In this document: positions 1-6,667 of the stretch, piece after piece
Layout: the number at the start of each line of letters is the position of its first letter
How positions within the stretch are numbered: the first letter of the stretch is position 1
NCBI GenBank assembly: GCA_937139435.1
Contig: CAKZPX010000244.1
Coordinates: 1-7,993, forward strand
DNA length: 7,993 nt
Direction of reading: 5' to 3'
DNA from: an uncultured bacterium
Lineage (GTDB): Bacteria > Hydrothermota > Tepidihabitantia > Tepidihabitantales > Tepidihabitantaceae
Translations under genes and position numbers: made by a program
The notes under the pieces: model-generated
Databases searched by the model: none
Seen by the model: the letters and a program-made list of their open reading frames with translations, nothing else
Told to the model about the DNA's origin: nothing

Positions 1-306
1 CACCGTCTGGGCGTCAGGGTAAAAATAACTGGCTGCTACTGCATGAGCAATTATCTCATTCTTAACAATATCTGCCTGAACCATAACCCCTGCCAGACGA
101 CGTGCCGAGCCGGTGGTTCCTACTCCGAGAACCCGAACCTGAGAATCTACTTCCTGTCCCAGCTCCTTTATCAGACGGCGGATGGCGCTAATTGGATTAC
201 CCTTGGTGCGGAGATACCGGTGTGCCCGCACCCGGTAATCCCGGTCAATAACTACCCCCTTGGTGGAAATTGACCCAACATCAATTCCCAGATATCCTTC
301 CAGCAC
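1..306 (-). CDS. 2-hydroxyacyl-CoA dehydratase-type activase ATPase (BadF/BadG/HgdC family), N-terminal part
   Basis: I read this by translating the reverse complement of positions 306-1: an open frame of 102 residues that runs off the left edge. It opens with the ASKHA phosphate-binding motif GIDVGSISTKG (residues 7-17), followed by GVGTTGSARR (61-70) and ADIVKNEIIAHA (78-89), the order seen in COG1924 activases. Known members (HgdC, HadI) are homodimers that bridge one [4Fe-4S] cluster and use ATP to push a low-potential electron into a partner iron-sulfur protein. The cluster cysteines would lie beyond the window, so they are not verified. The start is GTG at 306, chosen because GAAGGAGG lies just upstream and the family motif begins at residue 7. 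It overlaps the preceding gene by 26 bases, which suggests translational coupling to its likely partners. The family is confident; the substrate is unknown. Confidence 0.88.
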   Translation of the reverse strand, partial: MLEGYLGIDVGSISTKGVVIDRDYRVRAHRYLRTKGNPISAIRRLIKELGQEVDSQVRVLGVGTTGSARRLAGVMVQADIVKNEIIAHAVAASYFYPDAQTV

Positions 307-1345
307 TCTGCCTCCTTCGCAAAAGTTCAACAAAAGCCTCCAAACGAGTAATAAGACCGGTAGATGAAGTATGCTCGTCAAATGATAAAGATAACAGAGG
401 AACCCCGGCGCGCTCAGAAAGCCGCTGCAAAGCCTCCAGTGCAATGTTTTCCGGCATACAGGTGAAAGGAAAAACATGCACCAGCCCGTCCACCCGATTA
501 CGAATAAACCAGATCGCCTCCCCCGTGGTGCGTAGCGCCTCACCTCCAGGACATTCTTTCAAATAACTCCTTGCCAGTCGGCGCGAGCGTAGATAACCGA
601 AATCTATCTTAAGCAAATGGCGTAAATGGTTATACAGGCAGCGCTCAAAAACAACCTCAACACCAAGGCGGGCTAATTCCCGTTCAATCTCCTGGTTAGC
701 AAACTGATCTACGGTAAAGAAAATCTCGCCCACAAGACCGACTCTAAGCTCTGGTTTTCTCCCATTTAATGCGAACATCCTCCCCAGCTCCCGACGCACA
801 TTTTTTATTTCTCGGAGCGTTCTTGCATTCCGGAGCATTGCTATTGCCGATTCCTTCAGCTTTTCTGCCTGATCAAAATCTACTGCCCGCTTTCGGTTTA
901 ACAGGCGCCGAAAATCACGAGTAAGAGCACTCTTCGCCAGCAGCAGATATACCCCCCTCATCACCCGTGCCGACGAAACGCCAAACAGACCTGGCATCAA
1001 ACGAAAGATAAAATCATAAGCAGAGTATTGAGTAATGGGGACAAAAGTAAAATCCTTACCCAGAACCCTCAGTGCCCGTTCCTGAAGATAGTGATAATAG
1101 CCAAAACGACACTTCCGAGCACCAGCCGCCATCAAAAGCGTATCCGCCCCCTCTTCCAGCGCCTCAATAAAATTTCCCAGGGTTATCTTGAAGGGCATAC
1201 ATATCAACTCGGGTGCAAACTTTACTCCAAGTTCCATCGTCCGCCGGGAAGTTGAAGGTGGTAATACCACCTCAGCACCCATATCCTCCAGAAACCCCTG
1301 CAACGCTAATGTATCATAACCGAACCAGGGAAAGGCTACTTTCAT
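281..1345 (-). CDS. COG3581-like activase-associated protein (2-hydroxyacyl-CoA dehydratase D-component-like)
   Basis: This 354-residue protein has no export signal and is probably cytoplasmic. It starts with a Rossmann-like strand (MKVAFPWFGY) and then carries PELICMPFKITLGN (45-58), a GARKCRFGYYH segment (75-85), and near the C-terminus FTCMPENIALEAL (294-306) and FDEHTSSTGLITR (322-334). These match my memory of the uncharacterised COG3581/DUF2229-type proteins that sit next to, or are fused to, COG1924 activases. Cysteines are at 49, 79, 236, 265 and 296; 49, 79 and 296 lie in the conserved motifs and are candidate cluster ligands. The ATG overlaps the upstream stop in an ATGA (1342-1345) and has no Shine-Dalgarno, so translation probably depends on reinitiation. 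By analogy it is an iron-sulfur partner of the activase, working with the upstream paralogue. The reaction is unknown. Confidence 0.8.
   Translation of the reverse strand: MKVAFPWFGYDTLALQGFLEDMGAEVVLPPSTSRRTMELGVKFAPELICMPFKITLGNFIEALEEGADTLLMAAGARKCRFGYYHYLQERALRVLGKDFTFVPITQYSAYDFIFRLMPGLFGVSSARVMRGVYLLLAKSALTRDFRRLLNRKRAVDFDQAEKLKESAIAMLRNARTLREIKNVRRELGRMFALNGRKPELRVGLVGEIFFTVDQFANQEIERELARLGVEVVFERCLYNHLRHLLKIDFGYLRSRRLARSYLKECPGGEALRTTGEAIWFIRNRVDGLVHVFPFTCMPENIALEALQRLSERAGVPLLSLSFDEHTSSTGLITRLEAFVELLRRRQSAGRISGN
311..318 (-). promoter_or_regulatory. Ribosome binding site for the activase GTG start
   Basis: The minus strand reads GAAGGAGG here, ending 4 bases before the GTG at 306-304. 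It lies inside the last codons of the preceding gene and supports the overlapping GTG start. The spacing is slightly short. Confidence 0.7.
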
Positions 1346-2253
1346 AAAGCCGTCATTCTAGCAAGCCGGGGCATCTTACGTCTTTTCAACAACTCCACAA
1401 ATGCTTCTATCCTCGTTACCAGTCCTGCCTCTCCGGTATGCTCGTCTATTACCAAGAGCAAGAATGGAACCGACCTTTTCTGTGCCTGCTCGCGCATAAA
1501 CTCCGCTACCAGCGAATCGGGTCCACAACCCATTGAAACTACAACGCAGAACCCGGCAACCTGGTTAAGAAGATATTCAAAAGCATTGTAAAGCTCGCGT
1601 TCATAAATCCAGCGAATATTTTTAGCAAAACCGTTATCTCTTGAAAGAATATCGTCAGGTATTTCCTCTTTAGTTATAATATCATACCCACACCGGCGAA
1701 AGGTAGTTATTATCGTCCGACCAATAAAATCGTCACCCAGGTTATAAAAATGCCCGATAACCCCGACCGTGCTATCTCTCACCCCCTGGGCATGATCACT
1801 TCGTATGCTGGTATTCTTTAATTCAGATTTTGCCTTTTTCCATGCCTGGGACACCCGAAACGGGTCGCGCGTAAATTCAAACCCTGCTTTCAGATGAGCG
1901 GACATGAAGTTCCCATTAATAATGGGGGCGATCAATTTTACCCTGTTTCCCACCAGCATAGCAGCGACATCAACAATCCCGATCATTTTGGGACAAGCGA
2001 AGAGTTTATCCCCCAACCAGTTCATGCGCGGAAAGAAGATAGCATCAACGCTGTCAGCCAGTTCCAGCAGATGTCCCGCAGCAATCTTAATTGGTAAACA
2101 CACCTCGCTTGAAACCGCAGCGAGTCCACGCGCCAGAATTTCTTCGTCCGTTTTCCTGCTCAATACAACCTCTGCTCCCAGTTCGGCAAGGAAGCACTCC
2201 CAGAATCTGCCGTAACGATAGTAAAGCAAAGCACGGGGCAATCCAATCCTCAT
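1342..2253 (-). CDS. COG3580-like activase-associated protein (DUF2229-type)
   Basis: This 303-residue, probably cytoplasmic protein begins MRIGLPRALLYYRYG, the typical opening of COG3580/DUF2229-type proteins, which in clostridia are often fused behind activase domains. Conserved segments are SSEVCLPIKIAAGH (48-61), LFACPKMIGIVD (84-95), VVSMGCGPDSLVAEF (238-252) and IDEHTGEAGLVTRIEA (269-284). Cysteines are at 20, 52, 87, 188, 236 and 243; 52, 87 and 243 lie in the conserved blocks and correspond in order to 49, 79 and 296 of the next gene. That pattern is compatible with a [4Fe-4S] cluster held by three cysteines, as in the dehydratase subunits HadB and HadC. There is no ribosome binding site; a promoter placed right before the ATG suggests leaderless expression. 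It is the first gene of the three-gene set. The family is fairly sure; the function is not established. Confidence 0.8.
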   Translation of the reverse strand: MRIGLPRALLYYRYGRFWECFLAELGAEVVLSRKTDEEILARGLAAVSSEVCLPIKIAAGHLLELADSVDAIFFPRMNWLGDKLFACPKMIGIVDVAAMLVGNRVKLIAPIINGNFMSAHLKAGFEFTRDPFRVSQAWKKAKSELKNTSIRSDHAQGVRDSTVGVIGHFYNLGDDFIGRTIITTFRRCGYDIITKEEIPDDILSRDNGFAKNIRWIYERELYNAFEYLLNQVAGFCVVVSMGCGPDSLVAEFMREQAQKRSVPFLLLVIDEHTGEAGLVTRIEAFVELLKRRKMPRLARMTAL

Positions 2254-2259
2254 AATTTT

Positions 2260-2288
2260 ATTTTATTACTTACGATATTTTAAGTCAA
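2260..2288 (-). promoter_or_regulatory. Predicted sigma70-type promoter giving a leaderless mRNA for the activase block
   Basis: On the minus strand TTGACT (2288-2283) is followed after exactly 17 bases by TAAAAT (2265-2260). Each box has one mismatch to consensus, and the surroundings are AT-rich. The -10 box ends 6 bases before the ATG at 2253, so the usual initiation distance puts the first transcribed base at or next to the A of the start codon. The -35 box overlaps the last sense codons of the upstream PHP gene. The absence of a Shine-Dalgarno before this ATG fits the same reading. Confidence 0.62.
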
Positions 2289-3116
2289 TATCTTGCGACG
2301 ATTTTCAAACCTTGCTGGGTTCAACCCGAACCTTTTTAAAATTCTTATCGCCTCCTGAACACCGCTGCCCAGATCACCTGCACAGTGAGCATCTGAACCG
2401 ATGGTAAAGGTATTAATCCCTGCCTCTACCGCCTGCGCTATGATCTTCCGGATAGGATAGGGTTCATTATCACCCCGTCTTAACGACGCCGTATTAATCT
2501 CTAAACCAACTCCGGCTTGAACAATCGCCTCAATCATTAAGGGCACAAACTTCGTAATCGCCCTGTCAAACTCCTCGCCCATCTCGAGCAGAATATACTT
2601 TCTCCAGATATCCAGATGAGCGATACAATCAAATAATTGTGATTGTGCGGCAGCACGCACGTAATCAAAATAACGTTGAGCGATAAAGTCTACCCCTTTA
2701 GTTTTGAGATACATCCGGAACTCGTTTAACTCGCTGCGCGAGGTAATTGCAATATGATCTAGGCAATGAACCGCACCAAGCACAAAATCAAAGCGGTTGC
2801 GGCTGACAAAATCGGCAATTCTACCTTCCAGCCCCATTTCATAACCTATCTCAATGCCCGCTCTAATGCGCAGCTGAGGAAATTGCGTCCGGGCTTCGTT
2901 AATTTCCTGGAGATAAGTCCCTGCCCAGTCATAATTCATCGGTTGCTCAACGCCTTTAACAACCACGCGTTCAATGTTTGCCCGGACAGGGTCAGGATCG
3001 TAATGAGTGGTAAAACAGATTTCTTCTATACCTTTGTTCAGGGCACACCAGCAGTAATCTACCACACTATCGCTTGCGTCATGGGAATAATCCGGATGGA
3101 TATGATAGTCAATCAA
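2280..3116 (-). CDS. PHP-domain phosphoesterase, histidinol-phosphatase (HisJ/HisK) family
   Basis: The 278-residue protein has the full set of PHP metal-site motifs in the HisJ order: DYHIHPDYSH (residues 3-12), FTTHYD (35-40), AGIEIG (86-91), GAVHCLDH (114-121), IAHLDIW (165-171), GLEINTASLRRG (204-215) and IGSDAHCAGDLG (239-250). Likely metal ligands are H5, H7, H38, E89, H117, H167, D242 and H244. Family members hydrolyse L-histidinol phosphate, the penultimate step of histidine synthesis, and the length is usual. No other his gene is visible, so a different phosphoester substrate remains possible. The start is TTG (3116-3114), placed by AGGAG six bases upstream and by the first motif three codons in. 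It overlaps the upstream gene by 8 bases. The family is confident; substrate specificity is moderate. Confidence 0.87.
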   Translation of the reverse strand: MIDYHIHPDYSHDASDSVVDYCWCALNKGIEEICFTTHYDPDPVRANIERVVVKGVEQPMNYDWAGTYLQEINEARTQFPQLRIRAGIEIGYEMGLEGRIADFVSRNRFDFVLGAVHCLDHIAITSRSELNEFRMYLKTKGVDFIAQRYFDYVRAAAQSQLFDCIAHLDIWRKYILLEMGEEFDRAITKFVPLMIEAIVQAGVGLEINTASLRRGDNEPYPIRKIIAQAVEAGINTFTIGSDAHCAGDLGSGVQEAIRILKRFGLNPARFENRRKILT

Positions 3117-4683
3117 CCCTTACTCCTACCTCTAATTGCATTCCCCCATCAAAGAGCAGACTACCGTTATACACCATGCCCACTTTTACTCCTAAACGCC
3201 CGAGTTTGCTCCAGCGATATCCACCGGTCAATGACAACCGCCACGCCGAAGTTCTGGAACTGTAACTGGAGCCTATCCGGAGGAAACCTGATTCTGGTGC
3301 TGTCATGATAATGGCACCTCCAGAAATTAAGAACCGAGCAAAATTAATGCTCAGCTCACCCCGGGCTAACTTTCTTTTAATGGAGAGCGCAACCAGAATC
3401 CCTTTCCCCGAAAAATACTCGTTATATTGATCTTTGAGAAATACTCTGCCCCAAAAGTCCCGATGGGTTATCTTCATCTCAACATCGGTGAATCGTGAAC
3501 GTTCAATTTCCATACGATATAATCGACCCAGACGGACTCCAACCTCGAAACCAGTAAACTCATACCCGATGTTTCCGGTCAGTCTTGCCGGAATCGAATC
3601 GGTTAAATAATCTCGGTAAGTATTACCGCTAATACCCAGTTTTAAGCCCCCTTTTTTATAATCCATCTTGCCATTAAGTTCTAAACGGGAACGACACTGA
3701 TTGATATTGTATCTGCGCCCAGCCGGCGAAAAAAATTGCTGCTGATATACGGTTGCGTTAACCTGGGTATTAACACCACCTTCCCGGACACTAACACGGG
3801 TCGTGGCTGCACTTCCCCCGGGAATAGAGCGCCCCAGTTCTAATTCCAGTTGTTTATTCTCATAATTGGTGCAAAAATAAATACTACCAACCCCGAGTTT
3901 CTGCCCCCAAAAACTCACTGCCGAATCTTCCGGAGAAAATGGGCGATTAAATACCGCCGTATAAACGCAAATACCAAATTGGAAAATTGGGTTGTTTATG
4001 TAACGAAGGTACCCACCGCTCAATAGCTGCCCGAGCTGATTCCTGCTTGCCTCGGTTGCTGAATCCCGGTGAACCCCGGAAAAACTCATCCTCGCCACAC
4101 TTCCATCTGGATTAAGAATAGCATCGCGCAGGGAATAACTGCCGAATAACACCATTTCCCAGTTACTAAGGAACAAATCTACCTTTAAGCCACGCAGGTT
4201 TCTATTTTCCTGAGCTGATCTGGGCACTGTGCTTTTCGTTTCAGAAAGGGACTGGGTGTTGAATCCAGACCGCCCATAAGGAAGCGCAAGTATCAAACCT
4301 CTGCCGAATCCAGTTAAAAAGTCCCCAAAAGCAAATCGCCAGGTGCCAGTTGCTACCGATATACCACCGCCAATAAAATCTGCCAGATTGCGCTCCTCTT
4401 TGTCCTTTTCCAAAAGTAAGACCATCTCTCGCCCTGCCCCAGAACCACAAAAGCGCAAAAACACAGGCGTACTTCTTATTATCTTCCCGGATTTAATTGT
4501 ATCACTTTTAACCCTTAATAGCAAACGATACTCCCGGACATCGGGAAATTCCCTCTCCTCTTTCTTTCGTAAACTGTCTTCCACCAATTCATACACCTCT
4601 TCGTCATCCGGTGTCACAAAAGGAAAATCAGGCACCAGGTCCGGTGATAAGATATCCAGCAAGATTAATATCATTACTCCCAT
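3109..4683 (-). CDS. Predicted outer-membrane beta-barrel protein, large
   Basis: I do not recognise a named family with certainty. The 524-residue protein starts with a short hydrophobic stretch (residues 3-12, not a convincing signal peptide), then a charged segment (about 24-60). From about residue 105 to the end it shows alternating polar and hydrophobic strands with glycine and aromatic residues, typical of a transmembrane barrel, closing with MQLEVGVRVD. The segment AFGDFLTGFGRGLIL (118-132) resembles the 'GDY..nFGQGL' strand of large barrels in Bacteroidota-type genomes, some of which carry helix-hairpin-helix repeats; no such repeat is evident here. The ATG at 4683 overlaps the upstream stop by 10 bases. 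A second in-frame ATG at 4674 forms TAATG with that stop and is an equally good start. Pairing with the PorV-like gene suggests an envelope unit. Cargo or ligand is unknown. Confidence 0.62.
   Translation of the reverse strand: MGVMILILLDILSPDLVPDFPFVTPDDEEVYELVEDSLRKKEEREFPDVREYRLLLRVKSDTIKSGKIIRSTPVFLRFCGSGAGREMVLLLEKDKEERNLADFIGGGISVATGTWRFAFGDFLTGFGRGLILALPYGRSGFNTQSLSETKSTVPRSAQENRNLRGLKVDLFLSNWEMVLFGSYSLRDAILNPDGSVARMSFSGVHRDSATEASRNQLGQLLSGGYLRYINNPIFQFGICVYTAVFNRPFSPEDSAVSFWGQKLGVGSIYFCTNYENKQLELELGRSIPGGSAATTRVSVREGGVNTQVNATVYQQQFFSPAGRRYNINQCRSRLELNGKMDYKKGGLKLGISGNTYRDYLTDSIPARLTGNIGYEFTGFEVGVRLGRLYRMEIERSRFTDVEMKITHRDFWGRVFLKDQYNEYFSGKGILVALSIKRKLARGELSINFARFLISGGAIIMTAPESGFLRIGSSYSSRTSAWRLSLTGGYRWSKLGRLGVKVGMVYNGSLLFDGGMQLEVGVRVD
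3123..3127 (-). promoter_or_regulatory. Ribosome binding site that sets a TTG start
   Basis: AGGAG on the minus strand lies 6 bases before the TTG at 3116, within the final codons of the upstream barrel gene. The next in-frame ATG would remove the metal-binding HIH motif, so this site decides the start of the PHP gene. Confidence 0.7.
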
Positions 4684-5447
4684 TCACAAAAGATACCTAA
4701 TATATGGGTACCTTCTAACTCGGGATGAAATCGATATGAATAGTTTAAACCAAACCAATCTACCCTGAAACCGACGCCACCGCAATAACTGAGAGGAAGG
4801 GTCTCTATTCCGGCACGAATCTTAACCTCCGGCAATACTCTCACCTCTAACCCCGCAAGAAGTATATCAACTCCATTCTCCCGGCAAATGTCCCCAGCAA
4901 GCAATAAACCCGAGGTCGGTTCCCATCCCCCGCCAATCCGAAAGGAAGGATATATTCTGTCCCCATTATTCAGTCGGGGGCTATTTAAACTCATTCCCGC
5001 AACTCCTAATTTAAACCGGTCTGTTTTCCAGAGCACTCCCGCATCAATCCCCAGAACTGCATCACCCTCTCCCTGAGGGACATTCTGAATCAACCCGTGC
5101 ACATTTATCCCAACCCCAAGATAAGGAAAAATTTCGCCTGCCAGACCCAATTGAACATTGTGCTCGTGATATTTTGCCACCCCAATACTTGAAATAGCAA
5201 AACCAGAATTCAAACGCCCCCATCGGGCTTTAATTCCGAGATTGCCGCACTGAACCTCTGGAAGTCCATAAGGGTTGACATAACTTGCTCCGGCGCCAAA
5301 CCTTTTTCCAATAATAAATAAAGCCGGATTTAACCCGAAACCATGCTGCCAATTCTCTACCGCGCAACCGGCACTCATTCCTCCGCTAACTCCCAGTGGA
5401 ATGCTATATTCAAAAACACCCCAGATAACTAAATGAAAAATTATCAC
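4674..5447 (-). CDS. PorV/PorQ-like outer-membrane beta-barrel protein
   Basis: The 257-residue protein has a short hydrophobic N-terminus (2-12), then a pattern familiar from PorV/PorQ/UPF0164-type barrels: an early 'NPA' (40-42), then repeated amphipathic strands such as LGIDAGVLWK (132-141), FKLGVAGMSLNSPRL (145-159), IGGGWEP (171-177), AGLEVRVLPEVKIRAGIE (198-215) and a C-terminal FGLNYSYRFHPELEGTHILG (232-251). PorV is a lipopolysaccharide-shuttling accessory of type IX secretion; relatives in other phyla have unknown roles and I see no other type IX gene here. The start is GTG at 5447, with no Shine-Dalgarno upstream, and the predicted signal is short, so the start is uncertain. It follows the zinc-ribbon gene by 19 bases and overlaps the next barrel gene, suggesting coupled expression. 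The barrel assignment is good; the subfamily is moderate. Confidence 0.68.
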   Translation of the reverse strand: MIIFHLVIWGVFEYSIPLGVSGGMSAGCAVENWQHGFGLNPALFIIGKRFGAGASYVNPYGLPEVQCGNLGIKARWGRLNSGFAISSIGVAKYHEHNVQLGLAGEIFPYLGVGINVHGLIQNVPQGEGDAVLGIDAGVLWKTDRFKLGVAGMSLNSPRLNNGDRIYPSFRIGGGWEPTSGLLLAGDICRENGVDILLAGLEVRVLPEVKIRAGIETLPLSYCGGVGFRVDWFGLNYSYRFHPELEGTHILGIFCEWE

Positions 5448-5466
5448 GGATTAAGGAATTAAGACT

Positions 5467-5817
5467 TTACTTTACCCAGTAAAGAAATCTCCCGCAATTA
5501 GGGCAGGTCACAAGCTCTGTCCGACAACGAACCACGAGTTCGGAAGGAAGTTTCACATAACACCCCCCGCAGAATTCCTTTATCACCTGAACCACAACCC
5601 GCCCACCGTACCGTTTCATTATCCTTTCATACTGATGCAAGATTTTCGGGTCTATTTTTTTGGTAAGTTTTGCCCTTTCCCTTTCCGCTATTCTGATCAG
5701 CTCCTCAGATATCTTTATCCCCTTAAATCCCACCTGTTGATAACCGTCGCTCGCAATATCCCGCAAAATATGATCAAATTCCTCAAGTGAACGCAATGTT
5801 TCTATCTGCGGGTTCAT
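5467..5817 (-). CDS. Short C4-type zinc-ribbon protein (zf-RING_7 / CdsZ-like)
   Basis: The C-terminal half matches the family's signature: a helix ending ILHQYERIMKRYGG (59-72), then CGGC (83-86) with a LPSELV turn (90-95), and CPNCGRFLYW (105-114). Cysteines 83, 86, 105 and 108 form the zinc site. Members usually have about 230-250 residues with a long N-terminal coiled-coil hairpin. This one has 116, with only about 50 residues before the conserved block, so the hairpin is reduced. The ATG overlaps the upstream stop as ATGA (5814-5817), and GAGGAG lies 8 bases before it, so the start is well supported and the shortness is real rather than a start error. Family members have been linked to septum and envelope functions and regulation; the role here is unknown. 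Confidence 0.8.
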   Translation of the reverse strand: MNPQIETLRSLEEFDHILRDIASDGYQQVGFKGIKISEELIRIAERERAKLTKKIDPKILHQYERIMKRYGGRVVVQVIKEFCGGCYVKLPSELVVRCRTELVTCPNCGRFLYWVK

Positions 5818-6272
5818 TTCACCTTCTCCTCAATGCTCCGGACAAGTTTAATGAGCTCTTCCGGGGTCTGCGGAACAAACATCTGTTTTTTCTTTGTCAG
5901 TTCCTGAGCGACCACAGCAATACGTCCCAGAGTAATAAGATACTGATTTCCAGGGTCCTGGGGGGGCGCCATCACCAGAAAGAAAAGATACACCGGTTTG
6001 TGGTCTATCGCATCAAAATCCACCCCCGCAGTTGACCTCCCGATTGCTATTTCAAGTTTATCAAGAAGCAATGAACGCCCATGGGGAATTGCGATACCTT
6101 TACCGATGCCGGTAGAACCCAGTTCCTCCCGTTTCATAAGTGTCTGGACTAACATTTCCGACGTTTCTCCGTCTCTAATCATCAGCACCAGTTCCCGAAG
6201 CACATCCTGTTTTTTCCTGCTTTTCAGGTCGAGGTTGATTCGTTCAACCCTGAGTAACGAAGTAAGGTTCAA
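5814..6272 (-). CDS. PTS EIIA type-2 domain protein (PtsN/fructose-like)
   Basis: The 152 residues are a single EIIA-2 domain. The phosphorylatable histidine lies in GIGKGIAIPHGRS (55-67, His64). STAGVDFDAIDHKPVYLFFLV, around residues 80-100, and ITLGRIAVVAQ (112-122) are also typical. Such proteins receive phosphate from HPr and pass it to a sugar EIIB or, as stand-alone PtsN-type proteins, act in regulation. No EIIB, EIIC, HPr or EI gene is visible, which favours a regulatory role. The start is TTG at 6272, chosen because a very strong AAGGAGGTG precedes it with 6 bases between GGAGG and TTG, and because it gives the family's usual length. The stop overlaps the zinc-ribbon start (ATGA). The domain is confident; the role is inferred. 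Confidence 0.88.
   Translation of the reverse strand: MNLTSLLRVERINLDLKSRKKQDVLRELVLMIRDGETSEMLVQTLMKREELGSTGIGKGIAIPHGRSLLLDKLEIAIGRSTAGVDFDAIDHKPVYLFFLVMAPPQDPGNQYLITLGRIAVVAQELTKKKQMFVPQTPEELIKLVRSIEEKVK
5826..5831 (-). promoter_or_regulatory. Ribosome binding site for the zinc-ribbon gene
   Basis: GAGGAG on the minus strand lies 8 bases before the ATG at 5817, inside the last EIIA codons. It supports that ATG as the true start and hence the unusually short length of the zinc-ribbon protein. Confidence 0.65.
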
Positions 6273-6276
6273 TCAA

Positions 6277-6285
6277 CACCTCCTT
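6277..6285 (-). promoter_or_regulatory. Strong ribosome binding site for the EIIA TTG start
   Basis: AAGGAGGTG on the minus strand is the most complete anti-Shine-Dalgarno complement in the window. It sits in the 29-base gap after rsfS and fixes the TTG at 6272 as the start. This shows the organism does use canonical Shine-Dalgarno initiation, although several neighbouring genes lack it. Confidence 0.78.
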
Positions 6286-6301
6286 AATACTTTTCCAAAT
6301 T

Positions 6302-6661
6302 CTACTTGCTTTCTTTTTCTTCTATCGCCCATCGGGGCACATCTCCCCAGAGCCGTTCTAATCCGTAAAACTCTCTGACTTCTGGTAGAAAAATATGAAC
6401 TATAACATCAATATAATCAATAAGAATCCATTGACAACTTTCCAGCCCTTCAATATGATGAGGTTTATCGATCCTGGAATTGCTCCGGTCATTTAGAAGT
6501 GCGTCGGCTATCGCCCGGGCGTGGACCGTAGAATTGGCGGTGGCAAGCACCAGGAAATCAGCAAACGGCGCTGTCCCCCGAACGTCCAGTATCAAAATAT
6601 GTTCCCCCACCTTCTTTGAAATTACTTTTGCCAGTTTGTTAGCCAGTCTTTCTGAATCCAT
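6302..6661 (-). CDS. rsfS: Ribosomal silencing factor RsfS (Iojap family)
   Basis: At 119 residues this is the usual length for RsfS, which binds ribosomal protein L14 and blocks subunit joining when nutrients are short. Conserved elements are ILDVRGTAPFADFLVLATANS (23-43), then HIEGLESCQWILIDYIDVIVHIF (68-90) and REFYGLERLWGD (95-106), the family's closing signature. The N-terminal MDSERLANKLAKVISKK helix is also typical. The ATG lies 6 bases after the LytR_C gene's stop and has no Shine-Dalgarno, so it probably relies on translation of the upstream gene. A LytR_C-type gene in front of rsfS is an arrangement I recall from several phyla. Confidence is high. Confidence 0.94.
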   Translation of the reverse strand: MDSERLANKLAKVISKKVGEHILILDVRGTAPFADFLVLATANSTVHARAIADALLNDRSNSRIDKPHHIEGLESCQWILIDYIDVIVHIFLPEVREFYGLERLWGDVPRWAIEEKESK

Positions 6662-6667
6662 TTTGCT

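Noticed and set aside
43..566. Plus-strand open frames at 43-273 and 270-566
   Set aside because: They lie opposite the activase and the COG3581-like gene, whose minus-strand translations carry clear family motifs; the plus-strand proteins show no recognisable domain.
2766..3308. Plus-strand open frame of 180 codons
   Set aside because: It is antisense to the PHP gene, which has all metal-site motifs, and to the end of the barrel gene. The translation has no family signature, so it is a shadow frame.
4343..4768. Plus-strand open frame of 141 codons
   Set aside because: It is serine-rich and antisense to the two barrel genes, with no domain or convincing ribosome binding site.
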